In this document: piece after piece, positions 8,882 to 18,928 of the stretch
How positions within the stretch are numbered: the first letter of the stretch is position 1
How the letters are laid out: each line of letters starts with the position of its first letter
Assembly: GCF_947500795.1 (NCBI RefSeq)
Contig: NZ_CANMTE010000009.1
Coordinates: 24,134 to 88,133 of the forward strand
Length of the DNA stretch: 64,000 nt
Direction: 5' to 3'
From: an uncultured Gelidibacter sp.
GTDB lineage: Bacteria; Bacteroidota; Bacteroidia; Flavobacteriales; Flavobacteriaceae
Program-made: the position numbers and the translations under genes
The notes under the pieces: model-generated
The model's input: only the letters and a program-made list of their open reading frames with translations
Database searches by the model: none
Told to the model about the DNA's origin: nothing

Positions 8882-9814
8882 ATGCAAGACGGCTTATATG
8901 CGAAATTCATCACCAATAAAGGTGAGATTTTGGTGAATTTAGAATACAAAAGAACCCCAGGAACAGTTGGAAATTTTGTGGCTTTAGCGGAAGGAGATTT
9001 AGAAAATTCTGCAAAACCACAAGGGAAACCTTATTATAATGGTTTGAAGTTTCACCGTGTGATTCCTGATTTTATGATTCAAGGAGGATGTCCTTTAGGG
9101 ACAGGAACTGGTGGTCCAGGTTATAAATTTGAAGATGAATTTCATCACGATTTAAGACATGATGGCCCAGGTGTTTTATCTATGGCAAACGCAGGTCCAG
9201 GGTCAAATGGAAGTCAATTTTTCATTACCCATATTGCTACTCCATGGTTAGATGATAAACACACTGTATTTGGAAATGTGGTTGAAGGACAGGATGTTGT
9301 TGATGCTATTGCTCAAGGTGATGTTATAGAAGCTATAGAAATTGTAAGACAAGGCGAAGAGGCTGAGAATTTCAATGCTGTTGAGGCATTTAGAACTTTT
9401 GAAGGCTCAAGAGAACAACGTTTGGCTGAAGCTCGCAAAGCGAATGAAGCTGAGTTAGATAAATTGGCAGCTGGTTTTGAAAGAACAAATAGCGGATTGC
9501 GTTACCAAATTCTTCAAAAAGGAAACGGTAAAGCAGCTGAAAAAGGCAAAATGGTTTCTGTACATTATAAAGGCCAATTAGCTGATGGTACTGTATTCGA
9601 TTCTTCTTATAAGCGTAAACAACCGTTAGACTTTCAAGTAGGTGTTGGTCAGGTTATTGCTGGATGGGATGAAGGTATTTGCTTATTAAATGTAGGTGAT
9701 AAAGCACGTTTGGTTATTCCTAGTGATTTAGGTTATGGCGCACAAGGTGCAGGTGGCGTTATTCCTCCAAATGCTATTTTGGTATTTGATGTGGAATTGA
9801 TGGATGTAAAATAA
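8882..9814 (+). CDS. Cyclophilin-FKBP fusion peptidyl-prolyl isomerase
   Basis: A two-domain prolyl isomerase of 310 residues. An N-terminal cyclophilin domain (about 1-170; [38 protein letters not shown]) is followed by a short helical linker and a C-terminal FKBP domain (about 205-310; [33 protein letters not shown]). No signal peptide is seen, so it is probably cytoplasmic. I start it at MQDGLYAKF because the preceding 36 residues of the open frame are not family-like and lie across the promoter. Such fused isomerases are known in Bacteroidetes. Confidence 0.93.
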   Translation: MQDGLYAKFITNKGEILVNLEYKRTPGTVGNFVALAEGDLENSAKPQGKPYYNGLKFHRVIPDFMIQGGCPLGTGTGGPGYKFEDEFHHDLRHDGPGVLSMANAGPGSNGSQFFITHIATPWLDDKHTVFGNVVEGQDVVDAIAQGDVIEAIEIVRQGEEAENFNAVEAFRTFEGSREQRLAEARKANEAELDKLAAGFERTNSGLRYQILQKGNGKAAEKGKMVSVHYKGQLADGTVFDSSYKRKQPLDFQVGVGQVIAGWDEGICLLNVGDKARLVIPSDLGYGAQGAGGVIPPNAILVFDVELMDVK

Positions 9815-9835
9815 TCATCGATATTATATAAAATG

Positions 9836-9867
9836 AAAAACGCAACTTTTAGGGTTGCGTTTTTTTG
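9836..9867 (+). terminator. Rho-independent terminator
   Basis: AAAACGCAAC pairs with GTTGCGTTTT around a short loop, followed by a T-run. It directly follows the isomerase gene. Confidence 0.85.
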
Positions 9868-9976
9868 TTTAATTTCTTGAAAAGAGAGAATAGAACGGAG
9901 AAAAGAGAATAGAGTCGTAGTTCAGATCAGTATCGTATCAACATTCATTTTACATAATTACTACAAATTGAACTTC

Positions 9977-10070
9977 TCAGTCTTCAGTCTTCAGTCTTCA
10001 GTCTTCAGTTTTCAGTTTTCAGTTTTCAGTCTTCAATCTTCAATCTTCAGTCTTCAATCTTCAATCTTCA
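9977..10070. repeat. Heptanucleotide tandem repeat (CTTCAGT-type)
   Basis: About thirteen copies of a 7-bp unit, CTTCAGT with variants TTTCAGT and CTTCAAT, run without spacers. The array ends just before the stop codon of the minus-strand gene at 10074. Such an array is prone to slippage and may vary in length between strains. Confidence 0.9.
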
Positions 10071-10073
10071 TCC

Positions 10074-10313
10074 TCACTCCTCACTATACACTTGTCCCCG
10101 GTGCGGTTTTAAAGCATCCCGTAATGGTTTCATTTGATCTTCTGGCACCACTAAATAAGCAATGGCGTGGAATTCATTTAGCGCTTCAAATCCCGTCAAG
10201 AGATTCTCATAGTTTTCAATTTGAAGAAATTCTTTTAAATGAATAGCGTGGTGTTCTGCTATTTTTATTCCCTCGGGACCTTTAAAATCCCATATTAGTT
10301 TGAGTTTACGCAT
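10074..10313 (-). CDS. Small conserved hypothetical protein
   Basis: A 79-residue soluble protein if it starts at MRKLKLIWDF. A longer frame adds nine residues, but the shorter start overlaps the upstream gene by 8 nt, a normal coupled arrangement. It contains HHAIHLKEFL, an acidic patch and a C-terminal RDALKPHRGQVYSEE. I recall similar short proteins in flavobacteria but know of no function. It is probably cotranscribed with the SRPBCC gene. Confidence 0.65.
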   Translation of the reverse strand: MRKLKLIWDFKGPEGIKIAEHHAIHLKEFLQIENYENLLTGFEALNEFHAIAYLVVPEDQMKPLRDALKPHRGQVYSEE

Positions 10314-10761
10314 GAGCAACGGAAATTCCTTTTTCCGCAAAGGTCTTAAAATCTTTCATGTATTGCAAAGACTGCTTTTTGAATGTTCTGGGCATGATCC
10401 AAATCATTAAGCGCATCATAAAATTTAATGGAACAAATTCGTTGATGCTCGTCCAATGGGTATGGTTTTCAGGAGTAGACTTAAAGTAGTTTTCCTGAAT
10501 GTTATCCATGCCGTCGGTAGCGTATATGGCATGCCATTCGTGTGGTAAATGTTTATGGGTGATGGTTTCAATAAGGGCCATATGGCGTTTCCCTATTTTA
10601 TATTGCATCTTCATTTTAGCCCCAAATTCGCCAGGTGTTCCTGACACATGTTCCATTGAGATCAATCCACGTTGCCAATGTTTCAAGTTTTCTAAATTGA
10701 CAAACTTCTCCATGCAAATGTTTAACGGCTGCTCAATGATGATGTCAAGAGTATATTTCAT
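10306..10761 (-). CDS. SRPBCC (START/Bet v 1-like) family protein
   Basis: A 151-residue protein with the pattern of polyketide-cyclase/SRPBCC ligand-binding domains: an N-terminal strand (MKYTLDIIIEQPLNICMEKFVNLENLKHWQRG), a central beta region with MALIETITHKHLPHEW, and a C-terminal helix (LQYMKDFKTFAEKG). The fold has a hydrophobic ligand pocket; the ligand is unknown. A TATATTTG -7 box is at 10786-10793 on the minus strand. It overlaps the following small gene by 8 nt. Confidence 0.75.
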   Translation of the reverse strand: MKYTLDIIIEQPLNICMEKFVNLENLKHWQRGLISMEHVSGTPGEFGAKMKMQYKIGKRHMALIETITHKHLPHEWHAIYATDGMDNIQENYFKSTPENHTHWTSINEFVPLNFMMRLMIWIMPRTFKKQSLQYMKDFKTFAEKGISVAHA

Positions 10762-11104
10762 GACTGACTAAAATTAGTTTTCGAGCAAATATACAATCGA
10801 TAGTGCAAAGAATGCACGTATGAGAGTTCAATAGTTAAAAAGGGCTGCTCAGTGGTTTGTTTGAGTGAGATAGTTTAGAAATGGAGCAATAATTACCATC
10901 ATTTGGTTATTCCAGATGTTGTTCAAGGAGAGCGATTGCATACTAAATTGAAATATAAGCCGTTTGAAAAAAGCAACTTGTTTAATAGGCTAATTGTATT
11001 ATTTTTGCAACCATTGCCAATCTAGATTTATTAAAAAGTTGAGGTTGTTCATTCATAATCGATTAGGAATGCCATATCTTAATTTAACAATATCAAAAAA
11101 GCAC
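10762..11104. other. Intergenic region with divergent promoters
   Basis: No gene is seen. It holds the minus-strand -7 box TATATTTG (10786-10793) for the SRPBCC gene. It also holds the plus-strand pair TTG at 10978-10980 and TATTTTTG at 11000-11007 (19-bp spacing) for the parvulin operon. The upstream extension of the parvulin open frame in this region is not protein-like. Confidence 0.6.
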
Positions 11105-13051
11105 ATGAAATTATATGTCTGTTTAGCGCTGGTTTGGCTTAGTGTCTTCGTAAATGCACAAGTATCTTCAACGGATGTTTTGTTCACAGTTGATGGTGAT
11201 CCAATTAAAGCGGAAGAATTTATCAGGGTTTATAATAAGAATTTAGACTTGGTAAAGGATGAAGCCCAGAAGGATATCGATGCTTACCTTAATCTTTTCA
11301 TTAATTATCAATTAAAAATCAAAGAAGCGAAACGTTTAGGTTTGGATAAAGATCCAAGTTACCTAAAGGAGTTTGCTAGCTATAAGGATCCCTTAATTAA
11401 AAATTATTTATCCGATTCAAAAGTCACTGAAGCATTAGTGAAAGAAGCATACGATAGAATGGGATACGATATTAAGGCGTCTCACATTTTGATCCGTTTG
11501 GATGAAAATGAAACTGATACTTTAAAAGTGTATCAAGATTTAAACGCATTAAGAGATCGTGTGATTAATGAAGGATTTGATAAGGTCAAAGCTGAGGTTC
11601 ACGATGGCGAAACCATTTTTGCTGAAGAATTAGGATATTTCTCAGCCTTTAAAATGGTCTATGAATTTGAATCTGCTGCCTATAATACCAAGGTGGGCGC
11701 TATTTCAAAACCATTTAGAACGCAGTTTGGGTATCATATTGTAAAAGTTGAGGATAAACGTCCTTCATTAGGAGAGGTTACTGTAGCCCATATTATGGTG
11801 ATGAACGCGGAAAATGATTCGTTAGCTGATCCTAAAACGCGAATCAATGAGATTTATAAGAAAATCAATCAAGGTGAAAACTTCGAGTCTTTAGCCAAGC
11901 AGTTTTCTGATGATAAAAGTTCAGCAAGTAGAGGTGGCGAATTAGCGCCATTTACCGGTGGACAATTGAATGCTCCGGAATTCGAATCTGTAGCTTTCGG
12001 ATTAAAATCGGTAGGAGAGATTTCAAAACCATTTCAAACAAATTACGGTTGGCACATTGTAAAATTGTTGGACAAAAAAGGAATTCCGACTTATGAGGAC
12101 GCTAAATCTGAAATTGAAAATAAAATAAAGCGCGACTCACGTTCTAAACTTATCAATACGACGTTGGCTAATGATTTACGTGCAAAATATCAAATAACCA
12201 TCAATCCGAAGGCTAAAGCGTATTTTGAGTCTCTTCTGAATCCTACATTTTTCAATAGAGCATGGGAATTACCTGAGAATTTTAAAAAGGATCAGACCTT
12301 GCTTACCATAGAAAAAGACACCCTTACATATGAGGCCTTTGGCGATCGGTTAATGCGTGTACAACAAATGTATGTGGGCAAGACATTGCCGTTTAAATCT
12401 GTGATTGAAAAGGAATACAGCGAATTTGAAGAAGACGCCATTTTGGAATATCATAAAGAGCATTTAGAGTTTGAAAATGAGGAATTTGGATCTATACTTA
12501 GAGAATATAGAGACGGCTTATTGCTATTTGACCTTATGGAAAAAGAAGTTTGGAATGCTGCAGCAGTAGATACTTTGGGGCTGGAAAACTATTATAATAC
12601 ACATAAGGATGCTTATTTTTGGGATGATCGGTTAGATGTGGTCATTGCTACTTCGGCGAATGAAAAGGATATCAAGAAAGTTGAAAAACTGTTACAAAAA
12701 GGAAAGTCACTTGAAGTTATTAGTAAGGAATTGAATACCGATTCCGAGCAAAAAGTTATCTTTACCGAAGGTATTAAACCTATCGATTATCAAGGTTTTC
12801 CAAGTGATGAGGTTTTGAAAAAAGGACTTTCAAAAGTTTATTTTTATAATGATGCCTACCATATTATTGATGTGAAAGCGGTGCTTCCAAAAACAAATAA
12901 AACCTTTAAAGAGGCAAAAGGGAAGGTGATCAGTGATTATCAAAATGTGTTGGAAGAAAATTGGTTGAACGAACTTAACAAGCGTTATAATGTGAGCGTG
13001 AATGCCGAAGTTTTACAAAAAGTAAAATCGCAAATTAACATGTCAAACTAA
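11105..13051 (+). CDS. Periplasmic peptidyl-prolyl isomerase with two parvulin domains
   Basis: A 648-residue secreted chaperone/isomerase for outer-membrane and periplasmic proteins. I start it at MKLYVCLALVWLSVFVNAQ, a clear signal peptide; the 37 upstream residues of the open frame cover the promoter. A SurA/PpiD-like N-terminal helical region is followed by two rotamase domains (about residues 120-220 with ASHILIRL, and 230-335 with VAHIMVMN, FSDDKSSASRGGELAPF and YGWHIVKL). A long C-terminal domain of unknown fold follows. It is the first of three consecutive chaperone genes (gap of 9 nt to the next). Confidence 0.9.
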   Translation: MKLYVCLALVWLSVFVNAQVSSTDVLFTVDGDPIKAEEFIRVYNKNLDLVKDEAQKDIDAYLNLFINYQLKIKEAKRLGLDKDPSYLKEFASYKDPLIKNYLSDSKVTEALVKEAYDRMGYDIKASHILIRLDENETDTLKVYQDLNALRDRVINEGFDKVKAEVHDGETIFAEELGYFSAFKMVYEFESAAYNTKVGAISKPFRTQFGYHIVKVEDKRPSLGEVTVAHIMVMNAENDSLADPKTRINEIYKKINQGENFESLAKQFSDDKSSASRGGELAPFTGGQLNAPEFESVAFGLKSVGEISKPFQTNYGWHIVKLLDKKGIPTYEDAKSEIENKIKRDSRSKLINTTLANDLRAKYQITINPKAKAYFESLLNPTFFNRAWELPENFKKDQTLLTIEKDTLTYEAFGDRLMRVQQMYVGKTLPFKSVIEKEYSEFEEDAILEYHKEHLEFENEEFGSILREYRDGLLLFDLMEKEVWNAAAVDTLGLENYYNTHKDAYFWDDRLDVVIATSANEKDIKKVEKLLQKGKSLEVISKELNTDSEQKVIFTEGIKPIDYQGFPSDEVLKKGLSKVYFYNDAYHIIDVKAVLPKTNKTFKEAKGKVISDYQNVLEENWLNELNKRYNVSVNAEVLQKVKSQINMSN

Positions 13052-13060
13052 ATATACAAA

Positions 13061-13915
13061 TTGATTAAACACACTGTTTTAGTAGTATTAGCAAGTTGTT
13101 TTCTTGTCTCCTGTGATTTTTTTAGGCAGTCAGATGACAGAACACCTATTGCGAGAGTTGGCGAATTTTATCTTTATGAAGATGATGTAAAGGATTTGGT
13201 TGTAGAAGGCACATCCGTTGAAGACAGCACGCTTTTAGTCAATGGTTATATAACACGTTGGGCAACGCAACTCTTATTGGTTGATGGTGCCAAAAGAAAC
13301 TTACCTGAAGATATACAAGATGATTTTGATAAATTGGTCAATCAGTATCGAAATGATCTCTTTACCAAAGCCTATGTTGAAGCCTTGGTGAAACGTAATA
13401 TAGACACTGCGGTTACGATATCTGAAGCCCAAAGATTCTATGAAAACAACAAGGAATCCTTTAAACTTAATGAAGAATTGATAAAGTTGCGTTATATCAA
13501 TATACTTCAGAATGCCATAAATAAGGATGAAATAGAAAAGCGATTCAAAAGATTTAATGACAAAGACAAGCGCTACCTCGATTCGCTACACGTTCAATTT
13601 AAATCGTATTCCTTGAATGATTCGGTGTGGATTAAGGCTGCGCAGGTGGTTCAAAAAATCCCAGTAGTAAACGCTGAAAACAAAAAAGAACTGTTAAAAA
13701 AATCTAATTTTATACAACTCAAAGACTCAATAGGACTATATTTGATCCAAATTAATGAGGTCTTAAAACAAAATGATTATGCACCTTTGGAATATGTTAA
13801 ACCAACAGTAAATCAAATCATAATCAACCGTAGAAAACTAGAACTCATCAAGCAATTTGAAAAAGATATTACAAGAGATGCCATTAAAAACAATCAATTT
13901 GAAATTTATAACTAA
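13061..13915 (+). CDS. SurA-like chaperone lipoprotein
   Basis: A 284-residue lipoprotein starting at a TTG codon; no ATG is available in this frame before the signal peptide MIKHTVLVVLASCFLVSC. The lipobox FLVSC anchors it at Cys18. The mature part begins IARVGEFYLYEDDVKDL, which resembles the N-terminal region of SurA/PrsA-type foldases, then a largely helical charged body without an obvious parvulin core. It lies between two parvulin isomerases, so a chaperone role in the same pathway is likely. Its 3' end overlaps the next gene. Confidence 0.75.
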   Translation: MIKHTVLVVLASCFLVSCDFFRQSDDRTPIARVGEFYLYEDDVKDLVVEGTSVEDSTLLVNGYITRWATQLLLVDGAKRNLPEDIQDDFDKLVNQYRNDLFTKAYVEALVKRNIDTAVTISEAQRFYENNKESFKLNEELIKLRYINILQNAINKDEIEKRFKRFNDKDKRYLDSLHVQFKSYSLNDSVWIKAAQVVQKIPVVNAENKKELLKKSNFIQLKDSIGLYLIQINEVLKQNDYAPLEYVKPTVNQIIINRRKLELIKQFEKDITRDAIKNNQFEIYN

Positions 13916-15329
13916 ACTGAGGTTCGCCTTAACATTCGCTGTCCTATTATCTTATACATTTAGTACTGCACAAGAAGTCATTGAAGACGCCATTGTAAAA
14001 ACGGAAGTCGTTAAGGACACATCAACTCAAAAACGTGTGAAAATTGATGGGGTAGTGGCTGTCGTTGGAGATTATATCGTATTAGATTCTGATCTCGATA
14101 AGCAATTTGCACAGTTGGAAGCTTCAGGTGTTTCAAAATCAGATTTACCTACCCGTTGCCAATTATTCGGAAAGTTGTTGGAGGATAAATTGTATGCGCA
14201 TCACGCCATTCAAGATAGTATTGTAGTTAATGATTTGGAAGTTCGTTCTCAAATTGATCAACAGTTCAATTATATTTTAGAGCAGATGGATGGCAATCTT
14301 GATAAGATGCTGAAGTTCTATAATAAAGATACAGAGAAGAGTCTGCGCGACGAGATGTTCGAAATTAATAAAAGTCAGCAGCTTGCGGCGCGTATGAAAG
14401 AAAAAATTGTTGATGATATTGAGGTCACTCCAGAAGAAGTGAGACAATATTTTAATGAGATTCCTAAAGCTGAACGCCCATTCTTTGGAACTGAGTTAAA
14501 GGTAGCTCAAATTGTGGTTATCCCTAAAATTGGCCAAGAAGAGAAACAAAAAGTTATTGACCGATTAAAAGAATTTAAAGCCGATGTTGTTGAGCGTGGC
14601 GCAAGTTTTACCTCTAAAGTAGTATTGTATACAGATGATGTTGCTTCTCGTAAAACAGGAGGTTTATATACGTTGAACAGAAAGCGTCCACAAATGGTTA
14701 AGGAGTTTAGAGATGTTGCATTCTCTATGCAGGAAGGTGAGATTTCGGAGCCTTTTGAAACCGATTTTGGATACCATATCATTTATTTGGAAAAAATTAG
14801 AGGTCAGGAATATGATGTACGTCACATTTTATTGCGTCCTGAAGTCACTCAAAAAGCAATCAAAGAAGCTAAGGAAAAGATTGATTTGGTTAGAAAGCGT
14901 ATTACCGATGGTGAAATTACGTTTGCGCAAGCAGCGAGAGAATTTAGTGATGAAGAAGAAACTCGTAATGATGGCGGACAGTTGATCAATCCAAGAACTC
15001 AAGATTATAGCTTTGAATTGACAAAGATGGATCCGGAATTATATACTCAAATTCAGAGTCTAAAAGATAATGAAATTACTCAAGTACTTCAAGATGAAGA
15101 CCGTGTTAATCCTATCAAATTTAAGATTATGACCGTTACGGATCGTATTGATGAACATGAGGCTGATTTCGCAAAAGATTATCTTAAGATCAAAAATTTA
15201 ACAGAACAGGATAAACAGTTTAAAGCCATTGAAAAGTGGGTGAATGAGAAAATCATGGATACCTATATCAACATTAATGGCGATTATAGAGATTGTGATT
15301 TTAACAGTAACTGGTTAAAAAAGGAATAA
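13878..15329 (+). CDS. SurA-type periplasmic peptidyl-prolyl isomerase
   Basis: A 483-residue chaperone of the SurA family. The start is placed at MPLKTINLKF, which leads into the signal peptide FALTFAVLLSYTFSTAQ; a TTG 21 nt upstream is possible. The start lies inside the preceding gene (38-nt overlap). The N-terminal SurA_N domain begins IDGVVAVVGDYIVLDSDL, followed by two parvulin domains (about 175-280 with KVAQIVVIP and TDFGYHIIYLEK; about 280-390 with DVRHILLRP and FSDEEETRNDGGQL). It should assist outer-membrane beta-barrel assembly together with its two upstream neighbours. Confidence 0.92.
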   Translation: MPLKTINLKFITKLRFALTFAVLLSYTFSTAQEVIEDAIVKTEVVKDTSTQKRVKIDGVVAVVGDYIVLDSDLDKQFAQLEASGVSKSDLPTRCQLFGKLLEDKLYAHHAIQDSIVVNDLEVRSQIDQQFNYILEQMDGNLDKMLKFYNKDTEKSLRDEMFEINKSQQLAARMKEKIVDDIEVTPEEVRQYFNEIPKAERPFFGTELKVAQIVVIPKIGQEEKQKVIDRLKEFKADVVERGASFTSKVVLYTDDVASRKTGGLYTLNRKRPQMVKEFRDVAFSMQEGEISEPFETDFGYHIIYLEKIRGQEYDVRHILLRPEVTQKAIKEAKEKIDLVRKRITDGEITFAQAAREFSDEEETRNDGGQLINPRTQDYSFELTKMDPELYTQIQSLKDNEITQVLQDEDRVNPIKFKIMTVTDRIDEHEADFAKDYLKIKNLTEQDKQFKAIEKWVNEKIMDTYININGDYRDCDFNSNWLKKE

Positions 15330-15333
15330 TAAT

Positions 15334-16287
15334 ATGTCAGATGTTGCTGCCGTAGAACAATTTGTCAAAAAATATAAAGCCTTAAAAAGTGAAGTAGCCA
15401 AAGTAATTGTAGGGCAGGATGAGGTGGTCAACCAAATCTTGATTTCTATTTTTTCTGGCGGACATGCTCTTTTAATAGGCGTTCCCGGCCTAGCAAAAAC
15501 ATTAATGGTCAATACTATTGCGCAGGCTTTAGGTCTTGACTTTAAACGTATTCAGTTTACACCAGATTTAATGCCAAGTGATATTCTTGGTAGTGAAATT
15601 TTGGATGAAAATCGCCATTTCAAATTCATAAAAGGTCCTATTTTCGGCAATATTATACTTGCCGATGAGATTAATAGAACACCTCCAAAAACCCAAGCAG
15701 CATTATTGGAAGCCATGCAAGAGCGTGCGGTAACCGTTGCGGGACATCATTATCAGCTTAGCTTACCATATTTTGTATTGGCTACTCAAAATCCGATTGA
15801 GCAGGAGGGAACGTACCCGTTGCCAGAAGCGCAGTTGGATCGTTTTATGTTTGCCATTACCTTGGCGTATCCTTCGTTTGCAGAAGAAGTGCAAGTGGTT
15901 AAATCGACTACTACAGATATTAAGACCACGGTCAATCCATTATTTACAGCCCAGGAAATCACCAATTTTCAAAATTTAATCCGTCGTATTCCGGTTGCCG
16001 ATAATGTGATTGAATATGCGGTAACTATGGTTGGTAAAACACGGCCTAAAGAAGCTACTGCTTCTAATTTGGTGAAAGAGTTTGTCGATTGGGGAGCAGG
16101 CCCAAGAGCATCTCAAAACTTAATTTTGGCGGCCAAAACACATGCAGCTATACGCGGTAAATTTTCGCCAGATATAGAAGATGTTCAAGCTGTTGCGAAT
16201 GGCATTCTTCGTCACCGAATTATCAAAAACTACAAAGCGGAAGCCGAAGGTATTACAGACGAGCAGATTATTGAGAGTTTGTTTTAG
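15334..16287 (+). CDS. MoxR family AAA+ ATPase
   Basis: Cytoplasmic AAA+ ATPase of 317 residues. Walker A GVPGLAKT (about 49-56), the Walker B region IILADEINRTPPKTQAALLEAMQE (about 108-131) and sensor I LATQNPIEQEGTYPLPEAQLDRF identify the MoxR group. These ATPases act as chaperones, usually next to DUF58 and VWA proteins; here the partner genes are not adjacent, since aconitase follows. It sits 4 nt after the SurA gene, so it is probably in the chaperone operon. Confidence 0.92.
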   Translation: MSDVAAVEQFVKKYKALKSEVAKVIVGQDEVVNQILISIFSGGHALLIGVPGLAKTLMVNTIAQALGLDFKRIQFTPDLMPSDILGSEILDENRHFKFIKGPIFGNIILADEINRTPPKTQAALLEAMQERAVTVAGHHYQLSLPYFVLATQNPIEQEGTYPLPEAQLDRFMFAITLAYPSFAEEVQVVKSTTTDIKTTVNPLFTAQEITNFQNLIRRIPVADNVIEYAVTMVGKTRPKEATASNLVKEFVDWGAGPRASQNLILAAKTHAAIRGKFSPDIEDVQAVANGILRHRIIKNYKAEAEGITDEQIIESLF

Positions 16288-16597
16288 GTGCTTTTAGTTG
16301 TTTTAATTTTATAATCTATCATTTTGATTTGAGTTTATAAGGTCAACTGTACTCAAAATAACATCGCTGTTGAATTCGAAAGTTGTTTTCTTACCCTTGT
16401 AAATTAATAATTTAGGATTTTCTCTACATTAATTTTGCAAAAAGGCTGATTATATGCTTAATAAATCATCATTTACTGAATTATGTGCAATGCTTTTTTG
16501 ATTTCTCTACTTATTTTTAAAAGTCCTTGAAATTTTGTAAATTTGCACACCTCGAGACCTCGAGCACTAAATAAACAACAACCTTAAAATATACTCT
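16288..16597 (+). promoter_or_regulatory. Intergenic region with aconitase promoter
   Basis: No gene is seen. A -7 box TAAATTTG is at 16538-16545, 52 nt before the aconitase ATG. Just after it, in the predicted 5' UTR, CTCGAG occurs twice (16551-16556 and 16559-16564), making an unusual small palindromic element. Confidence 0.55.
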
Positions 16598-18862
16598 ATG
16601 GCATTTGATATTGACATGATTAAAAAAGTTTACAAAACTATGCCTGAACGTGTGGATAAAGCGCGTCAAATAGTTGGTAAACCTTTAACATTATCTGAAA
16701 AGATTTTATACACCCACCTTTGGGATGGAGAACCAACTAAAGCATTTACTAGAGGTAAAGATTATGTAGACTTTGCACCAGACAGAATTGCATGTCAAGA
16801 TGCTACGGCCCAAATGGCATTGTTGCAGTTTATGCAAGCTGGCAAAGCTAAAGTTGCGGTGCCTACAACGGTACACTGTGATCACTTGATTCAAGCTAAA
16901 CAAGGTGCTGCACCAGATTTAAAGCGTGCGAATGAAACAAGTAGTGAGGTTTTTGACTTTTTAGCATCAGTATCTAATAAATATGGTATCGGTTTCTGGA
17001 AACCAGGAGCAGGTATTATTCACCAAGTAGTTTTAGAAAATTATGCGTTCCCTGGCGGAATGATGATTGGTACCGATTCGCACACTGTGAACGCAGGTGG
17101 ATTAGGAATGGTAGCAATTGGTGTTGGTGGTGCAGATGCTGTTGATGTGATGGCAGGAATGGCTTGGGAATTGAAATTCCCTAAGCTTATCGGTGTCAAA
17201 TTAACAGGAAGTCTTAACGGATGGACTGCATCTAAGGATGTGATCTTAAAAGTGGCTGGTATCTTAACTGTAAAAGGTGGTACTGGTGCGATCGTAGAAT
17301 ATTTTGGCCCAGGTGCTAAAAATCTATCTTGTACAGGGAAAGGAACCATTTGTAATATGGGTGCTGAAATTGGAGCAACGACTTCAACTTTTGGCTATGA
17401 CGATTCTATGGAGCGTTTCTTAAGAGCTACTGACCGTTCTGAGATTGCTGATGAAGCTAACAAAATCCGTGAATATCTTACTGGAGATCCTGAAGTTTAC
17501 GAAAATCCAGAACAATATTTTGACCAAGTTATTGAAATTGATTTAGGTACCTTACGTCCACACTTAAATGGACCTTTTACGCCAGATTTAGCTACTCCAG
17601 TTGGGGAACTTGGTAAACTTGCAAGAGAAAAAGGATGGCCAATTAAAGTAGATTGGGGATTGATCGGATCTTGTACCAACTCGTCTTATGAAGATTTAAC
17701 GCGTGCTGCTTCTATTGCGAAACAGGCGGTAGATAAAAAGATTATCGCTAAATCAGACTTTGGTATCAACCCAGGTTCTGAGCAAATCCGTTATACAGCG
17801 GAACGCGACGGTATCTTGAAAGTTTTTGAAGATTTAAATGCTACTATTTTCACTAATGCTTGTGGACCATGTATCGGTCAGTGGGATAGAAGTGATTTGA
17901 AAGGTGAAGAAAAAAATACAATTGTACACTCGTTTAACCGTAACTTCTCAAAACGTGCTGACGGAAACCCAAATACCCATGCCTTTGTAGGTTCTCCAGA
18001 AATGGTTGCTGCAATTGCAATTTCAGGTCGTTTGGATTTTGATCCGATGAATGATACACTAATCAATGAAGATGGTGAAGAAGTGAAATTGGATGCACCA
18101 CAAGGTATTGAATTACCTCCAAGAGGTTTTGATGTTGAAGATGCAGGTTATGTTGAGCCAGTTGAAGATGGAAGTAAAGTAGATGTATCTGTAAGTCCAA
18201 CTTCTGAACGTTTACAATTATTGACACCATTTGAGCCAATAGGAAATTCTATTAAAGGAGCTAAACTATTAATTAAGGCATTTGGTAAATGTACAACTGA
18301 CCATATTTCTATGGCGGGACCTTGGTTGCGTTACAGAGGACATTTAGATAATATTTCTAACAATATGCTTATCGGAGCGGTTAACGCTTTCGGTATGAAA
18401 ACCAACTTCGTTAAAAATCAATTGACAGGTGAGTACGGTGGTGTTCCTGACGTTGCTAGAGATTACAAAGCTAAAGGCATCTATTCTATAGTTGTGGGAG
18501 ATCATAACTACGGTGAAGGTTCTTCTCGTGAGCACGCGGCAATGGAGCCAAGACATTTAGGTGTTGCGGCAGTATTGGTAAAATCGTTTGCTCGTATCCA
18601 CGAAACAAACCTTAAGAAACAAGGGATGTTAGGATTGACCTTCGCTAATGAAAGTGATTATGATTTAATTCAAGAAGATGATACTATCAATTTCTTAGAT
18701 TTAGATCAATTCTCTCCAGAGAAGCCTCTAACATTAGAGTTTGTACATGCTGATGGCACAAAAGATATCATCGTTGCAAATCATACTTATAACCAGTCTC
18801 AAATTGATTGGTATAATGAAGGATCTGCTTTAAACTTGATTAAAAAAGAGAATGCGTCTTAA
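16598..18862 (+). CDS. Aconitate hydratase, mitochondrial-type
   Basis: Fe-S enzyme of the TCA cycle, interconverting citrate and isocitrate. The 754 residues and motifs resemble the mitochondrial aconitase group rather than Acn[29 protein letters not shown], the cluster cysteines in [12 protein letters not shown] and [10 protein letters not shown], and the C-terminal swivel domain [22 protein letters not shown] with the active-site Ser/Arg. It is transcribed alone between its own promoter and a strong terminator. Confidence 0.95.
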   Translation: MAFDIDMIKKVYKTMPERVDKARQIVGKPLTLSEKILYTHLWDGEPTKAFTRGKDYVDFAPDRIACQDATAQMALLQFMQAGKAKVAVPTTVHCDHLIQAKQGAAPDLKRANETSSEVFDFLASVSNKYGIGFWKPGAGIIHQVVLENYAFPGGMMIGTDSHTVNAGGLGMVAIGVGGADAVDVMAGMAWELKFPKLIGVKLTGSLNGWTASKDVILKVAGILTVKGGTGAIVEYFGPGAKNLSCTGKGTICNMGAEIGATTSTFGYDDSMERFLRATDRSEIADEANKIREYLTGDPEVYENPEQYFDQVIEIDLGTLRPHLNGPFTPDLATPVGELGKLAREKGWPIKVDWGLIGSCTNSSYEDLTRAASIAKQAVDKKIIAKSDFGINPGSEQIRYTAERDGILKVFEDLNATIFTNACGPCIGQWDRSDLKGEEKNTIVHSFNRNFSKRADGNPNTHAFVGSPEMVAAIAISGRLDFDPMNDTLINEDGEEVKLDAPQGIELPPRGFDVEDAGYVEPVEDGSKVDVSVSPTSERLQLLTPFEPIGNSIKGAKLLIKAFGKCTTDHISMAGPWLRYRGHLDNISNNMLIGAVNAFGMKTNFVKNQLTGEYGGVPDVARDYKAKGIYSIVVGDHNYGEGSSREHAAMEPRHLGVAAVLVKSFARIHETNLKKQGMLGLTFANESDYDLIQEDDTINFLDLDQFSPEKPLTLEFVHADGTKDIIVANHTYNQSQIDWYNEGSALNLIKKENAS

Positions 18863-18884
18863 TTTGAGACCATAAATAATTTCT

Positions 18885-18917
18885 AAAAAACTCCCGATAG
18901 CTATCGGGAGTTTTTTT
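18885..18917 (+). terminator. Strong rho-independent terminator after aconitase
   Basis: CTCCCGATAG pairs perfectly with CTATCGGGAG, flanked by A- and T-runs. The symmetry would allow function on either strand. Confidence 0.95.
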
Positions 18918-18928
18918 ATTTTAAGCCT

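Noticed and set aside
9977..10070. CRISPR array
   Set aside because: The 7-bp units are contiguous with no spacers, so this is a simple tandem repeat.
18885..18917. Operator for the TlpA-like gene
   Set aside because: The perfect stem flanked by A- and T-runs directly after aconitase is a standard terminator.
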